The translations under genes were made by a program, and so were the position numbers. From assembly GCA_964610505.1 (NCBI GenBank), contig CAZSXU010000015.1:38103-102102 (forward strand): DNA of 64,000 bases. The letters run 5' to 3'. Under the pieces are notes generated by a model that was not told the DNA's origin, did not search any database, and saw nothing but the letters and a program-made list of their open reading frames with translations. Source of the DNA: CAZSXU01 sp964610505 (GTDB lineage: Bacteria > Arandabacterota > Arandabacteria > JAGLYR01). Shown here piece after piece: positions 17,363 through 23,860 of the stretch; within the stretch, counting starts at the first letter, position 1, and the number at the start of each line of letters is the position of its first letter.

Positions 17363-18013
17363 ATGATCCGGCCGCTGGCGCTTGGAGTCCTGGCATCGGG
17401 GCGTGGATCGAACTTAGGTGCGATCCTCGAGGCCGTCGAGTCGCGCCGCCTCTCTGCAGAGGTCAAGGTCGTCTTGAGTGACGTCGAGGGGGCGGCGGCT
17501 CTGGACATTGCGCGCGCTGCGGGCATTGTGGCCCTGCATCTGCCGACGGGCAAGTTCAGAACACGTCTCAGTGATGAAGCCGAGAGGGAGTGGGTGGAGG
17601 TCCTGCGGCGGCACGATGTGCGGGTAGTGGCGCTTGCCGGCTTTATGCGCATGCTGCACGGAACGTTTCTCTCGGGGTTTCCCCAAGGCATCGTCAACAT
17701 CCATCCTTCGCTCCTGCCTTCGTTTCCCGGACTGCACGCGCAGAGGCAGGCGCTGGAACACGGGGTCAAAGTGGCGGGCTGCACCGTACATTTCGTCACC
17801 GAGGGGATGGACCAGGGCCCCATCATCGGCCAGCGGGCCGTACCGGTCGAGGAGAGCGATACCGAAGAGACCCTCTCGGCGAGGATCCTGGAGCAGGAGC
17901 ACCGCCTGTATCCGGATGCTCTCCAGCTGCTGGCCATGGGGCGTTTGCGAATCGAGGGGCGGAGAGTCAGGATCCTGAACGGGAGAGGCCCCGTGGGCGA
18001 GGGAAGGGCCTGA
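17363..18013 (+). CDS. purN: Phosphoribosylglycinamide formyltransferase PurN
   Basis: PurN (216 residues) transfers a formyl group from 10-formyl-THF to GAR, step three of purine synthesis. The phosphate-binding ASGRGSNL loop, the catalytic NIHPSLLPSFPGLHAQRQAL region and the folate-site CTVHFVTEGMDQGPIIGQ with its conserved Asp are all intact. The ATG at 17363 follows CTGGAGGT. A frame extension to 17327 lacks a ribosome site. The stop TGA shares its A with the purC start codon, so the two are translationally coupled. Confidence 0.96.
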   Translation: MIRPLALGVLASGRGSNLGAILEAVESRRLSAEVKVVLSDVEGAAALDIARAAGIVALHLPTGKFRTRLSDEAEREWVEVLRRHDVRVVALAGFMRMLHGTFLSGFPQGIVNIHPSLLPSFPGLHAQRQALEHGVKVAGCTVHFVTEGMDQGPIIGQRAVPVEESDTEETLSARILEQEHRLYPDALQLLAMGRLRIEGRRVRILNGRGPVGEGRA

Positions 18014-18897
18014 TGGCGGTCGAGATGACGAGTCTCAAGTGTGTGCGCCTCCTTCGACGGGGCAAGGTGCGCGACATCTACGATCTGGGGAACCGGTTGC
18101 TCCTGGTGGCCACGGACCGCGTCAGCGCGTTCGATTGTGTTCTGCCGACACCGATTCCGGACAAGGGACGGGTGCTGACGCAGTTGTCGAAATTCTGGTT
18201 TGGCATCAGCGAGGATCTCGTCCCGAACCACTTCATCTCGACGGAGATCGAGGATTTCCCTCCGGAGATCCGGCGAGAATCGGCCGCCCTGGAGGGTCGG
18301 TCGATGCTGGTCGAGCGCGCGGCACCGGTGGAGGTGGAGTGTGTGGTGCGAGGATACATTTGCGGATCCGGGTGGAAGGAATACCGGGAGTCCGGCACCG
18401 TTGCCGGTGAGATGCTGCCGCCGGACCTAGTGAAGTTTGAGGGCCTGCCGGAGCCCCTATTCACGCCTGCCGTCAAACACCATACGGGCCACGACGAGAA
18501 CATCTCCTTTCGCCAACTGATCGACCGCGTTGGGCGGGATCTGGCCATGCGGTTGAGGGATGTGAGCGTCGCGCTCTATCGGCGAGGCGCCGCCCACTGT
18601 GCGGAGCGGAGTTTCATCCTGGCGGACGCCAAGTTTGAGTTTGGATGGAGGGACGAGGATCTTCTTCTCATCGATGAGGTGTTGACACCGGATTCTTCCC
18701 GATTCTGGGCGGCCGCCAGCTATCGGCCGGGGCAGGAACCGGATTCCGCAGACAAACAGATCGTCCGAGACTACCTGGTTTCTTCGGGATGGGAGCCGGG
18801 GTCGCCGTTGCCGTCGCTTCCCGAGGAGGTGGTGGCCAGCGTGCGGCACCGGTACATTGATATCTACCGCAGCATTGTGGGGGAGGACCTGCTTTGA
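18013..18897 (+). CDS. purC: SAICAR synthetase PurC
   Basis: PurC (294 residues) joins CAIR and aspartate with ATP to give SAICAR. Key family segments are LLRRGKVRDIYDLGNRLLLVATDRVSAFD at the N-terminus, RGYICGSGWKEY, the motif KHHTGHDENISF and the late ILADAKFEFG / LIDEVLTPDSSRFW, which bind the substrate and metal. The length places it in the longer (about 290-residue) bacterial/fungal group, not the short 240-residue one. It overlaps purN by one base at its start and purH by four bases at its end, so purN-purC-purH is one tight operon. Confidence 0.96.
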   Translation: MAVEMTSLKCVRLLRRGKVRDIYDLGNRLLLVATDRVSAFDCVLPTPIPDKGRVLTQLSKFWFGISEDLVPNHFISTEIEDFPPEIRRESAALEGRSMLVERAAPVEVECVVRGYICGSGWKEYRESGTVAGEMLPPDLVKFEGLPEPLFTPAVKHHTGHDENISFRQLIDRVGRDLAMRLRDVSVALYRRGAAHCAERSFILADAKFEFGWRDEDLLLIDEVLTPDSSRFWAAASYRPGQEPDSADKQIVRDYLVSSGWEPGSPLPSLPEEVVASVRHRYIDIYRSIVGEDLL

Positions 18898-20555
18898 GAG
18901 ATCGGCTAAGCCCGCAACCCGCGGCCGAACAGGGGGACGTCGTAATGACTCCGGCTTCCGTGAACGAGAACACCCGTGGTGAAGCGGGCGCTGCGAAGGG
19001 ACTCCGGAAAGTGGAGACGGCCCTCCTGAGCGCCTACCACAAAGACGGTCTGGCCGAGTTTGCGCGCGGGCTCAACCGGCTGGGGGTCAGGATTCTTTCC
19101 TCGGGAGGTTCGGCGGCCGAGATACGGAACGCCGGCGTGGCGGTGGAAGAAATCTCGCAGTACACGGGCTGGCCGGAGATGCTGGGCGGCCGCGTCAAGA
19201 CCTTGCATCCCAAAGTCCACGCCGGAATCCTGGCCCGGCGGGATCGCGTGCCGCAGATGCAGGAACTCGAACAGGCAGAGATTCTGCCCATCGATCTGGT
19301 GGCCATCGACCTGTACCCTTTCGCACACATCGCCTCGGCGAGTCCGTCGCGATCCGAAGCGGTGGAAGGGATCGACATCGGAGGGCCCGCGCTTCTCAGG
19401 GCGGCGGCGAAGAACCATGAGTTCGTGGTTGCGGCGGGGGGGCGGGCTTCCTACGAAGAGGTACTTCGTGTGTTGGAAGCCAACGGAGGATCGACGGATC
19501 TCGAGAGCCGCCGTTGCTGGGCGAGTCGGGCTTTCCGTCTGGTATCCGGCTACGACGCCGAGATTGCCGAGTTCCTGGCCGATACTTCGGAGACTGGATT
19601 CCCGGCTCGATTCTTTGAGGACGTGAGTCTGGTCGCGGCATTTCGATACGGAGAGAACCCTCACCAGCGCGCCGCCCTCTACCGGAAGACGGGCTGCGAT
19701 TCCGGAACGGCCGTCGGTGCCCGGCAGATTCAAGGTAAGGCGGTCTCGTTCAACAACATGGTGGATCTCGACGCAGCCTTGAGGCTCGTGGCATCCTTCG
19801 ACAACCCTGCGGCCGCGGTCGTCAAGCACGCGAACCCTTGTGGGGTAGCCGTAGGGGGTTCCCTCCACGAGGCCTTCGTCCGGGCCCGGCGGACGGACGA
19901 AAAATCCGCCTTTGGCGGTGCCATTGCCGTGAACCGGGCGTTGGACGCCGACACCGCACGGGCAATCGCCGAGTTTTTCGTCGAGGCCGTGATCGCCCCC
20001 GACGTCGACCGGGAGGCGAGGGAGATCCTGGCGAGGAAGAAGCGGCTGGTTCTGCTGGAGAGCGGTTCCCCGGCGGTGCGGGCCTCGCAGCGCTGGGAGC
20101 TGCGTTCGGTATGGGGCGGGATCGTGGCCCAAGAGTGGGACGACCCGGATTTCTGCTGGGACCAAGTACAGATCGTCACCGAACGGCAGCCGGCCCGGGA
20201 GGAGATCTCCAAGATGACGTTCGGCTGGCGGGTGGTCCGGTTCGTAAGGTCGAATGCGATCGTTCTCTCCGACGCTCAAGCGACGGTAGGGATCGGAGCC
20301 GGACAGATGAGTCGGGTGGATTCGGTGGAGTTGGCGATTCGGAAGGCTTGCTCGGCCGAGATCGAGACGGCCGGGTCGGCTCTCGCATCTGATGGTTTTT
20401 TCCCGTTTCCGGATTCCCTGGACGTGGCGCACGAGGCCGGAATCCGTGCGGTGATCCAACCCGGCGGATCCATTCGGGATGCCCGAGTGATCGAGCGGGC
20501 AAACGAGCTCGGGATGACCATGGTGTTCACCGGGCGAAGGCATTTCAAACATTAG
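18894..20555 (+). CDS. purH: Bifunctional AICAR transformylase/IMP cyclohydrolase PurH
   Basis: PurH (553 residues) carries out the last two steps of IMP synthesis. The N-terminal cyclohydrolase domain shows ALLSAYHKDGLAEFARGL, SSGGSAAEIRNAG and GGRVKTLHPKVHAGILARR. The C-terminal transformylase domain shows RYGENPHQRAALYR, VKHANPCGVAVG with the catalytic His, KSAFGGAIAVNR and GAGQMSRVDSV. The TTG start at 18894 overlaps the purC stop and follows GGGGAGG at a spacing of about seven. An ATG at 18945 is a weaker alternative. All catalytic segments are present. Confidence 0.96.
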   Translation: MRDRLSPQPAAEQGDVVMTPASVNENTRGEAGAAKGLRKVETALLSAYHKDGLAEFARGLNRLGVRILSSGGSAAEIRNAGVAVEEISQYTGWPEMLGGRVKTLHPKVHAGILARRDRVPQMQELEQAEILPIDLVAIDLYPFAHIASASPSRSEAVEGIDIGGPALLRAAAKNHEFVVAAGGRASYEEVLRVLEANGGSTDLESRRCWASRAFRLVSGYDAEIAEFLADTSETGFPARFFEDVSLVAAFRYGENPHQRAALYRKTGCDSGTAVGARQIQGKAVSFNNMVDLDAALRLVASFDNPAAAVVKHANPCGVAVGGSLHEAFVRARRTDEKSAFGGAIAVNRALDADTARAIAEFFVEAVIAPDVDREAREILARKKRLVLLESGSPAVRASQRWELRSVWGGIVAQEWDDPDFCWDQVQIVTERQPAREEISKMTFGWRVVRFVRSNAIVLSDAQATVGIGAGQMSRVDSVELAIRKACSAEIETAGSALASDGFFPFPDSLDVAHEAGIRAVIQPGGSIRDARVIERANELGMTMVFTGRRHFKH

Positions 20556-20676
20556 TCTCGAAAGTCTCTGGTCCCGAAAGTTTCTGCTCGCTGCCGCGGG
20601 CAGGGCCTGCGTGACGGAACATGAGAAGCATCGGCCCAGAGTTTGATTCGGCATTCACCGACAGGACGGCCCGCGC

Positions 20677-22203
20677 ATGATCGCGGTTCTGGATTTCGGT
20701 TCACAGTACACGCAGCTGATTGCCCGGAGGATCCGGCAGCTCCACGTGCTGGGGGAGATTTTTCCGTGTGAGGTGGCGGCGGGAATCCTGAAGGATCGCG
20801 GGGCAGCCGGAGTCATTCTCTCGGGCGGCCCGGCGAGCGTGTATGCGCCGGGGGCGCCGAGCCTCAACCCGGACATCCTGGATCTGGACATTCCGGTGCT
20901 GGGGATCTGCTACGGGATGCAGATCATGGCCAAGACCCTGGCCGGGACGGTATCGGCTTTCGGCCACGCGGAATACGGCCCCGCAGAGGTGGATGTCGAT
21001 CCGTCGTCCATGTTGTTCCGGGACCTCGAGACGCGGCAGCCAGTCTGGATGAGTCACGGTGACCGGGTGGACGTACTGCCGCCCGGATTCCGGGCGGTTG
21101 CTCTCAGCCGAAGCTGCCCGGTGGCCGCGATGGAGGATGCCGAGAAGCGATGGTTCGCAGTGCAGTTCCATCCCGAGGTGAGCCATACCCCCGCAGGGAT
21201 GGACATCCTGCAGAAATTCATCTTCGGCATCTGCGGCGCATCGGCCGACTGGAGCATGGAGCGGTTCGCGGAAGACGCCGAGTCGCGGATTCGCTCGAAA
21301 GTGGGACGGGGCACGGTGCTCACGGCCGTCAGCGGTGGCGTGGATTCCACCGTGACCGCGGTGCTGGTGCAGCGAGCCGTGGGGGAACAGCTCCGGTCGG
21401 TCTTCATCGACAACGGGCTTCTGCGTGAGGGTGAGCGGGAGGAAGTGCTCGCGCGGTACCGGGAACGCCTCGGTCTGCAGGTGATCGGTGTCGACGCAGG
21501 GGATCGGTTTCTGCGCGCCCTGAAAGGGGTTCGGGACCCCGAAGTGAAGCGCAAACGTATCGGTGAAACCTTCATTCGCGTGTTCGAGGAGGAGGCCGGT
21601 CGGTTGGGGCGGGTGGATTTCCTTGCGCAGGGCACGCTGTATCCGGACGTGATCGAGAGCAGGTCTCAGAGAGGGCCATCGGACACCATCAAGACGCATC
21701 ACAACGTGGGCGGATTGCCTGAGTCCATGCAGCTGGAACTCGTCGAGCCGTTGCGGGATCTGTTTAAAGACGAAGTGCGCGCGTTGGGCGAGGTGCTGGG
21801 AATAGATCGAGAGCTGCTGGCGCGTCATCCGTTTCCTGGGCCGGGGCTGGGTGTGCGTGTGATCGGGGAAGTGACGAAAGAGAAGGTCCGCGTGTTGCAA
21901 CGGGTGGACCGCATTTTTCTGGAGGAGATCCGGCGGGCCGGTATCTACGATGGGATCTGGCAGGCTTTCGCGGTTCTTCTTCCGGTGAGGGCCGTTGGAG
22001 TGATGGGAGATGAACGGACGTACGAGCGGGCGGCCGTCCTGAGAGCCGTGACGTCGGACGATGCGATGACGGCGGATTGGTCCCGAATTCCGGAGGGAGT
22101 TTTGACGAGGGTCTCGAGCCGAATCGTCAATGAGGTTCGCGGCGTGAACCGGGTCCTCTATGACCTGACCTCGAAGCCGCCGGGGACGATCGAGTGGGAG
22201 TGA
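20677..22203 (+). CDS. guaA: GMP synthase (glutamine-hydrolysing)
   Basis: GuaA (508 residues) converts XMP to GMP. The class I amidotransferase domain shows the nucleophile C78 in LGICYGMQ and the His-Glu pair in FHPEVSHT. The ATP pyrophosphatase domain carries the P-loop TAVSGGVDSTVTAVL (about residue 217), followed by QGTLYPDVIES, KTHHNVGGLP and the C-terminal dimerisation domain ending KPPGTIEWE. It follows purH by 121 bases with no terminator seen and may be co-transcribed with the purine genes. A small GCCCC/GGGGC hairpin lies shortly after the stop. Confidence 0.97.
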   Translation: MIAVLDFGSQYTQLIARRIRQLHVLGEIFPCEVAAGILKDRGAAGVILSGGPASVYAPGAPSLNPDILDLDIPVLGICYGMQIMAKTLAGTVSAFGHAEYGPAEVDVDPSSMLFRDLETRQPVWMSHGDRVDVLPPGFRAVALSRSCPVAAMEDAEKRWFAVQFHPEVSHTPAGMDILQKFIFGICGASADWSMERFAEDAESRIRSKVGRGTVLTAVSGGVDSTVTAVLVQRAVGEQLRSVFIDNGLLREGEREEVLARYRERLGLQVIGVDAGDRFLRALKGVRDPEVKRKRIGETFIRVFEEEAGRLGRVDFLAQGTLYPDVIESRSQRGPSDTIKTHHNVGGLPESMQLELVEPLRDLFKDEVRALGEVLGIDRELLARHPFPGPGLGVRVIGEVTKEKVRVLQRVDRIFLEEIRRAGIYDGIWQAFAVLLPVRAVGVMGDERTYERAAVLRAVTSDDAMTADWSRIPEGVLTRVSSRIVNEVRGVNRVLYDLTSKPPGTIEWE

Positions 22204-22386
22204 TCCGCTGTGTATAGCGCCCCGCCGAGGGGCATCGTTTCGGGTGGTGCGGCTGCCGCGGCATGATGCGGCTGCGTGTGGGGAAGGTGGATGGAACACC
22301 TCGGGAGATTTCGCCGGGGGCTTGCAGGTTGTATGTAGGGGCCGCTGCGGGGGTAAAAAAAGCGCCAGCGAATCGGAAGAAAGCAC

Positions 22387-22415
22387 TTGACAGCTCCGTA
22401 ATGTTGCACTATCCT
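22387..22415 (+). promoter_or_regulatory. Sigma-70-like promoter of the first cold-shock gene
   Basis: TTGACA (22387-22392) is followed after exactly 17 bases by TATCCT (22410-22415). Transcription would start at about 22421-22423, which puts the conserved TAGCTAGAT motif at the extreme 5' end of the mRNA and gives a leader of about 46 bases. Confidence 0.75.
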
Positions 22416-22421
22416 AAAACA

Positions 22422-22457
22422 TAGCTAGATGTAATGTGGTTCGGCAGCACAAGGAGG
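22422..22457 (+). promoter_or_regulatory. Conserved csp 5'-UTR element (motifs A and B plus SD), copy 1
   Basis: Motif A TAGCTAGAT (22422-22430), motif B GTTCGGCAG (22439-22447) and the Shine-Dalgarno AAGGAGG (22451-22457) occur in this order. The same motifs, with the same four-base gap between B and AGGAGG, recur before the second cold-shock gene. Motif A is the exact reverse complement of ATCTAGCTA at 22767-22775. Motif B pairs with CTGCCAAC at 22750-22757 apart from one bulged C. Confidence 0.7.
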
Positions 22458-22467
22458 TTAGTTGAGA

Positions 22468-22671
22468 ATGCCGAGAGGTAGAGTCAAGTGGTTTAACGAG
22501 AACAAGGGGTACGGGTTCATCGAGCAGGAAGACGGCGCCGACGTGTTTGTTCACTTCTCCGCCATTAACCAGGAAGGATTCAAGACTCTCGCCGAAGGCG
22601 AAGAGGTCGAATTCGACATTACCGAGGGAGACAAAGGACCCCAGGCGGCCAACGTAGTGAAGGCAACCTAG
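22468..22671 (+). CDS. csp: Cold-shock domain protein (CspA family), copy 1
   Basis: This 67-residue single cold-shock domain protein binds single-stranded RNA/DNA and is expected to melt mRNA structure. RNP1 (KGYGFIE) and RNP2 (VFVHFSAI) are intact in the five-stranded OB fold MPRGRVKWFNENKGYGF...ANVVKAT. The ATG at 22468 has AAGGAGG ten bases upstream. A TTG at 22462 is possible but too close. The gene is transcribed alone from a strong promoter, with structured leader and trailer shared with a second copy 560 bases downstream (about 85 % identical by eye). Confidence 0.96.
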   Translation: MPRGRVKWFNENKGYGFIEQEDGADVFVHFSAINQEGFKTLAEGEEVEFDITEGDKGPQAANVVKAT

Positions 22672-22749
22672 CCAGGGTGTAACCTGGCTCGTGTTGTGAG
22701 GCCGCAAGCAAGGGTTGTTGAGGTTTGAACCAGATACTGGAAGTACGGT

Positions 22750-22775
22750 CTGCCAACGTCACGAAGATCTAGCTA
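22750..22775 (+). promoter_or_regulatory. Conserved csp 3'-UTR element (motifs B' and A'), copy 1
   Basis: CTGCCAAC (22750-22757), nine intervening bases beginning GTC, then ATCTAGCTA (22767-22775). The element lies 78 bases after the csp stop and 28 bases before the terminator stem. The same element with the same nine-base spacing follows the second csp gene. Its two halves are complementary, in nested antiparallel order, to the two 5'-UTR motifs. Confidence 0.7.
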
Positions 22776-22803
22776 CCGAGAATGATCCAGTGTTCTTGGG
22801 CCA

Positions 22804-22830
22804 AGCCCCCCGGCGAATCACCGGGGGGCT
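22804..22830 (+). terminator. Intrinsic terminator of csp copy 1
   Basis: A perfect ten-base stem AGCCCCCCGG/CCGGGGGGCT has a seven-base loop (CGAATCA) and is followed by TTGGTGTTTC. The following stretch to about 23189 holds no gene or recognisable element. Confidence 0.85.
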
Positions 22831-23189
22831 TTGGTGTTTCCAGGCGTGTGTGCCGGTTCTCGCCCGGGCCCGCGCCGCGGGAAGCACTCGGCGAGATGAT
22901 TGCCTTTCACCCTTCAACTTTCAACTCTCTGCAGTAGAGGCCGGCCCGCTCTGCCCCATCATGAAGGGTTTGGCCCCCTCACGCGATCGCTTGCTCTCGC
23001 CCTCTTGTTCTGCCTGCCTCGCCGCAGTAGGGAGATTCGCAGATTTTGGGCTTGAGTTTTGGGTCTTGGATGTCGATGAGCAATAGTGGAGACCTGTCAC
23101 TCGGCCCCGTTTGTTCGCGCAGGGCGGGAGGCGAGGGTCAAGGATCAACAAGGATTGTCGGGCTTTGGGACCGGCAAGGGAGTTGGAGT

Positions 23190-23225
23190 TAGCTAGATGC
23201 GCACAGTTCGGCAGTGATAGGAGGG
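23190..23225 (+). promoter_or_regulatory. Conserved csp 5'-UTR element (motifs A and B plus SD), copy 2
   Basis: TAGCTAGAT (23190-23198), GTTCGGCAG (23206-23214) and AGGAGGG (23219-23225) repeat the copy 1 arrangement, although the surrounding bases differ. I see no convincing -35/-10 pair just upstream, so the promoter of this copy is unknown. Confidence 0.7.
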
Positions 23226-23234
23226 CGCAAGAGT

Positions 23235-23435
23235 ATGGCGCGTGGAAAAGTAAAATGGTTCAACGAGAACAAGGGGTACGGTTTCATCGAGCAGGAAGAC
23301 GGCGCCGACGTGTTTGTTCACTTCTCGGCGATCAGCCAAGAGGGATTCAAGACCCTTTCCGAGGGAGAAGACGTCGAGTTCGAAGTCACGCAGGGCGAGA
23401 AGGGGCCCCAGGCCGTCAACGTCCGGAGAGCCTAG
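23235..23435 (+). CDS. csp: Cold-shock domain protein (CspA family), copy 2
   Basis: This 66-residue cold-shock protein is nearly the same as the upstream copy through KVKWFNENKGYGFIEQED and VFVHFSAI. Divergence is concentrated after residue 40 (SEGEDVEFEVTQGEKGPQAVNVRRA). RNP1 and RNP2 are intact. The ATG lies nine bases after AGGAGGG. It is a tandem duplicate of the first gene. The intergenic DNA has diverged, yet the short leader and trailer motifs and a strong GC terminator are retained, which points to selection on those RNA elements. Confidence 0.96.
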   Translation: MARGKVKWFNENKGYGFIEQEDGADVFVHFSAISQEGFKTLSEGEDVEFEVTQGEKGPQAVNVRRA

Positions 23436-23506
23436 CTCTCTCGATACGTTGCGGTTCCCCTGTTTGTCCGGGCGTGAGGTTTGGAAGAGAATCACGGTTA
23501 TCCCGA

Positions 23507-23532
23507 CTGCCAACGTCGTAGGGATCTAGCTG
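23507..23532 (+). promoter_or_regulatory. Conserved csp 3'-UTR element (motifs B' and A'), copy 2
   Basis: CTGCCAAC (23507-23514), nine bases beginning GTC, then ATCTAGCT (23524-23531) followed by G. That G can still form a G-U pair with the first base of motif A at 23190, so the helix predicted for copy 1 (U-A at this position) is preserved. Confidence 0.7.
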
Positions 23533-23563
23533 CAATCCAGGGATGTTGCCCGTCCTTGGAATG

Positions 23564-23594
23564 AGGCCCCCCAGGCCACAGACCTGGGGGGCCT
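23564..23594 (+). terminator. Intrinsic terminator of csp copy 2
   Basis: A perfect twelve-base stem AGGCCCCCCAGG/CCTGGGGGGCCT with a seven-base loop (CCACAGA) is followed by GCTCTTTTCC. Confidence 0.9.
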
Positions 23595-23620
23595 GCTCTT
23601 TTCCGCGGCCCGAAGACGCC

Positions 23621-23661
23621 CCGAATCGAATCCCGCAGGGTGGCGGCGGGATTCGATTCGG
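23621..23661. repeat. Perfect 16-bp inverted repeat between csp copy 2 and secA
   Basis: CCGAATCGAATCCCGC (23621-23636) is the exact reverse complement of 23646-23661 around a nine-base spacer. No T-run follows on either strand, so it does not look like a simple terminator. The rest of the space to secA (23662-23788) holds nothing I can support. Confidence 0.75.
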
Positions 23662-23788
23662 CTCCGTCCACGGGGCACGCACCGGTCTCCGGGAGCCGGA
23701 GACTTGGGAAATGGATGGTTCGATCGTGCCGCTTTCATGGATCTTCCGTCCTTTGCGGATCACCGGGAACTGTGCACCAAGAAATCAC

Positions 23789-23817
23789 TTGCGCCGCGGG
23801 CGGGCACGCCTTAGATT
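23789..23817 (+). promoter_or_regulatory. Predicted secA promoter
   Basis: TTGCGC (23789-23794) and TAGATT (23812-23817) are separated by 17 bases. Each matches consensus at four of six positions. They lie about 45 bases before the secA ATG. Confidence 0.45.
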
Positions 23818-23860
23818 CGGTACGGGTTGAGCCCAAACTTCCTTTTCCACCGAACGAGCC

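Noticed and set aside
17590..18012. Extending purC upstream to 17590
   Set aside because: The extension lies in another frame of purN and does not resemble PurC. The ATG at 18013 fits the family and the operon overlap.
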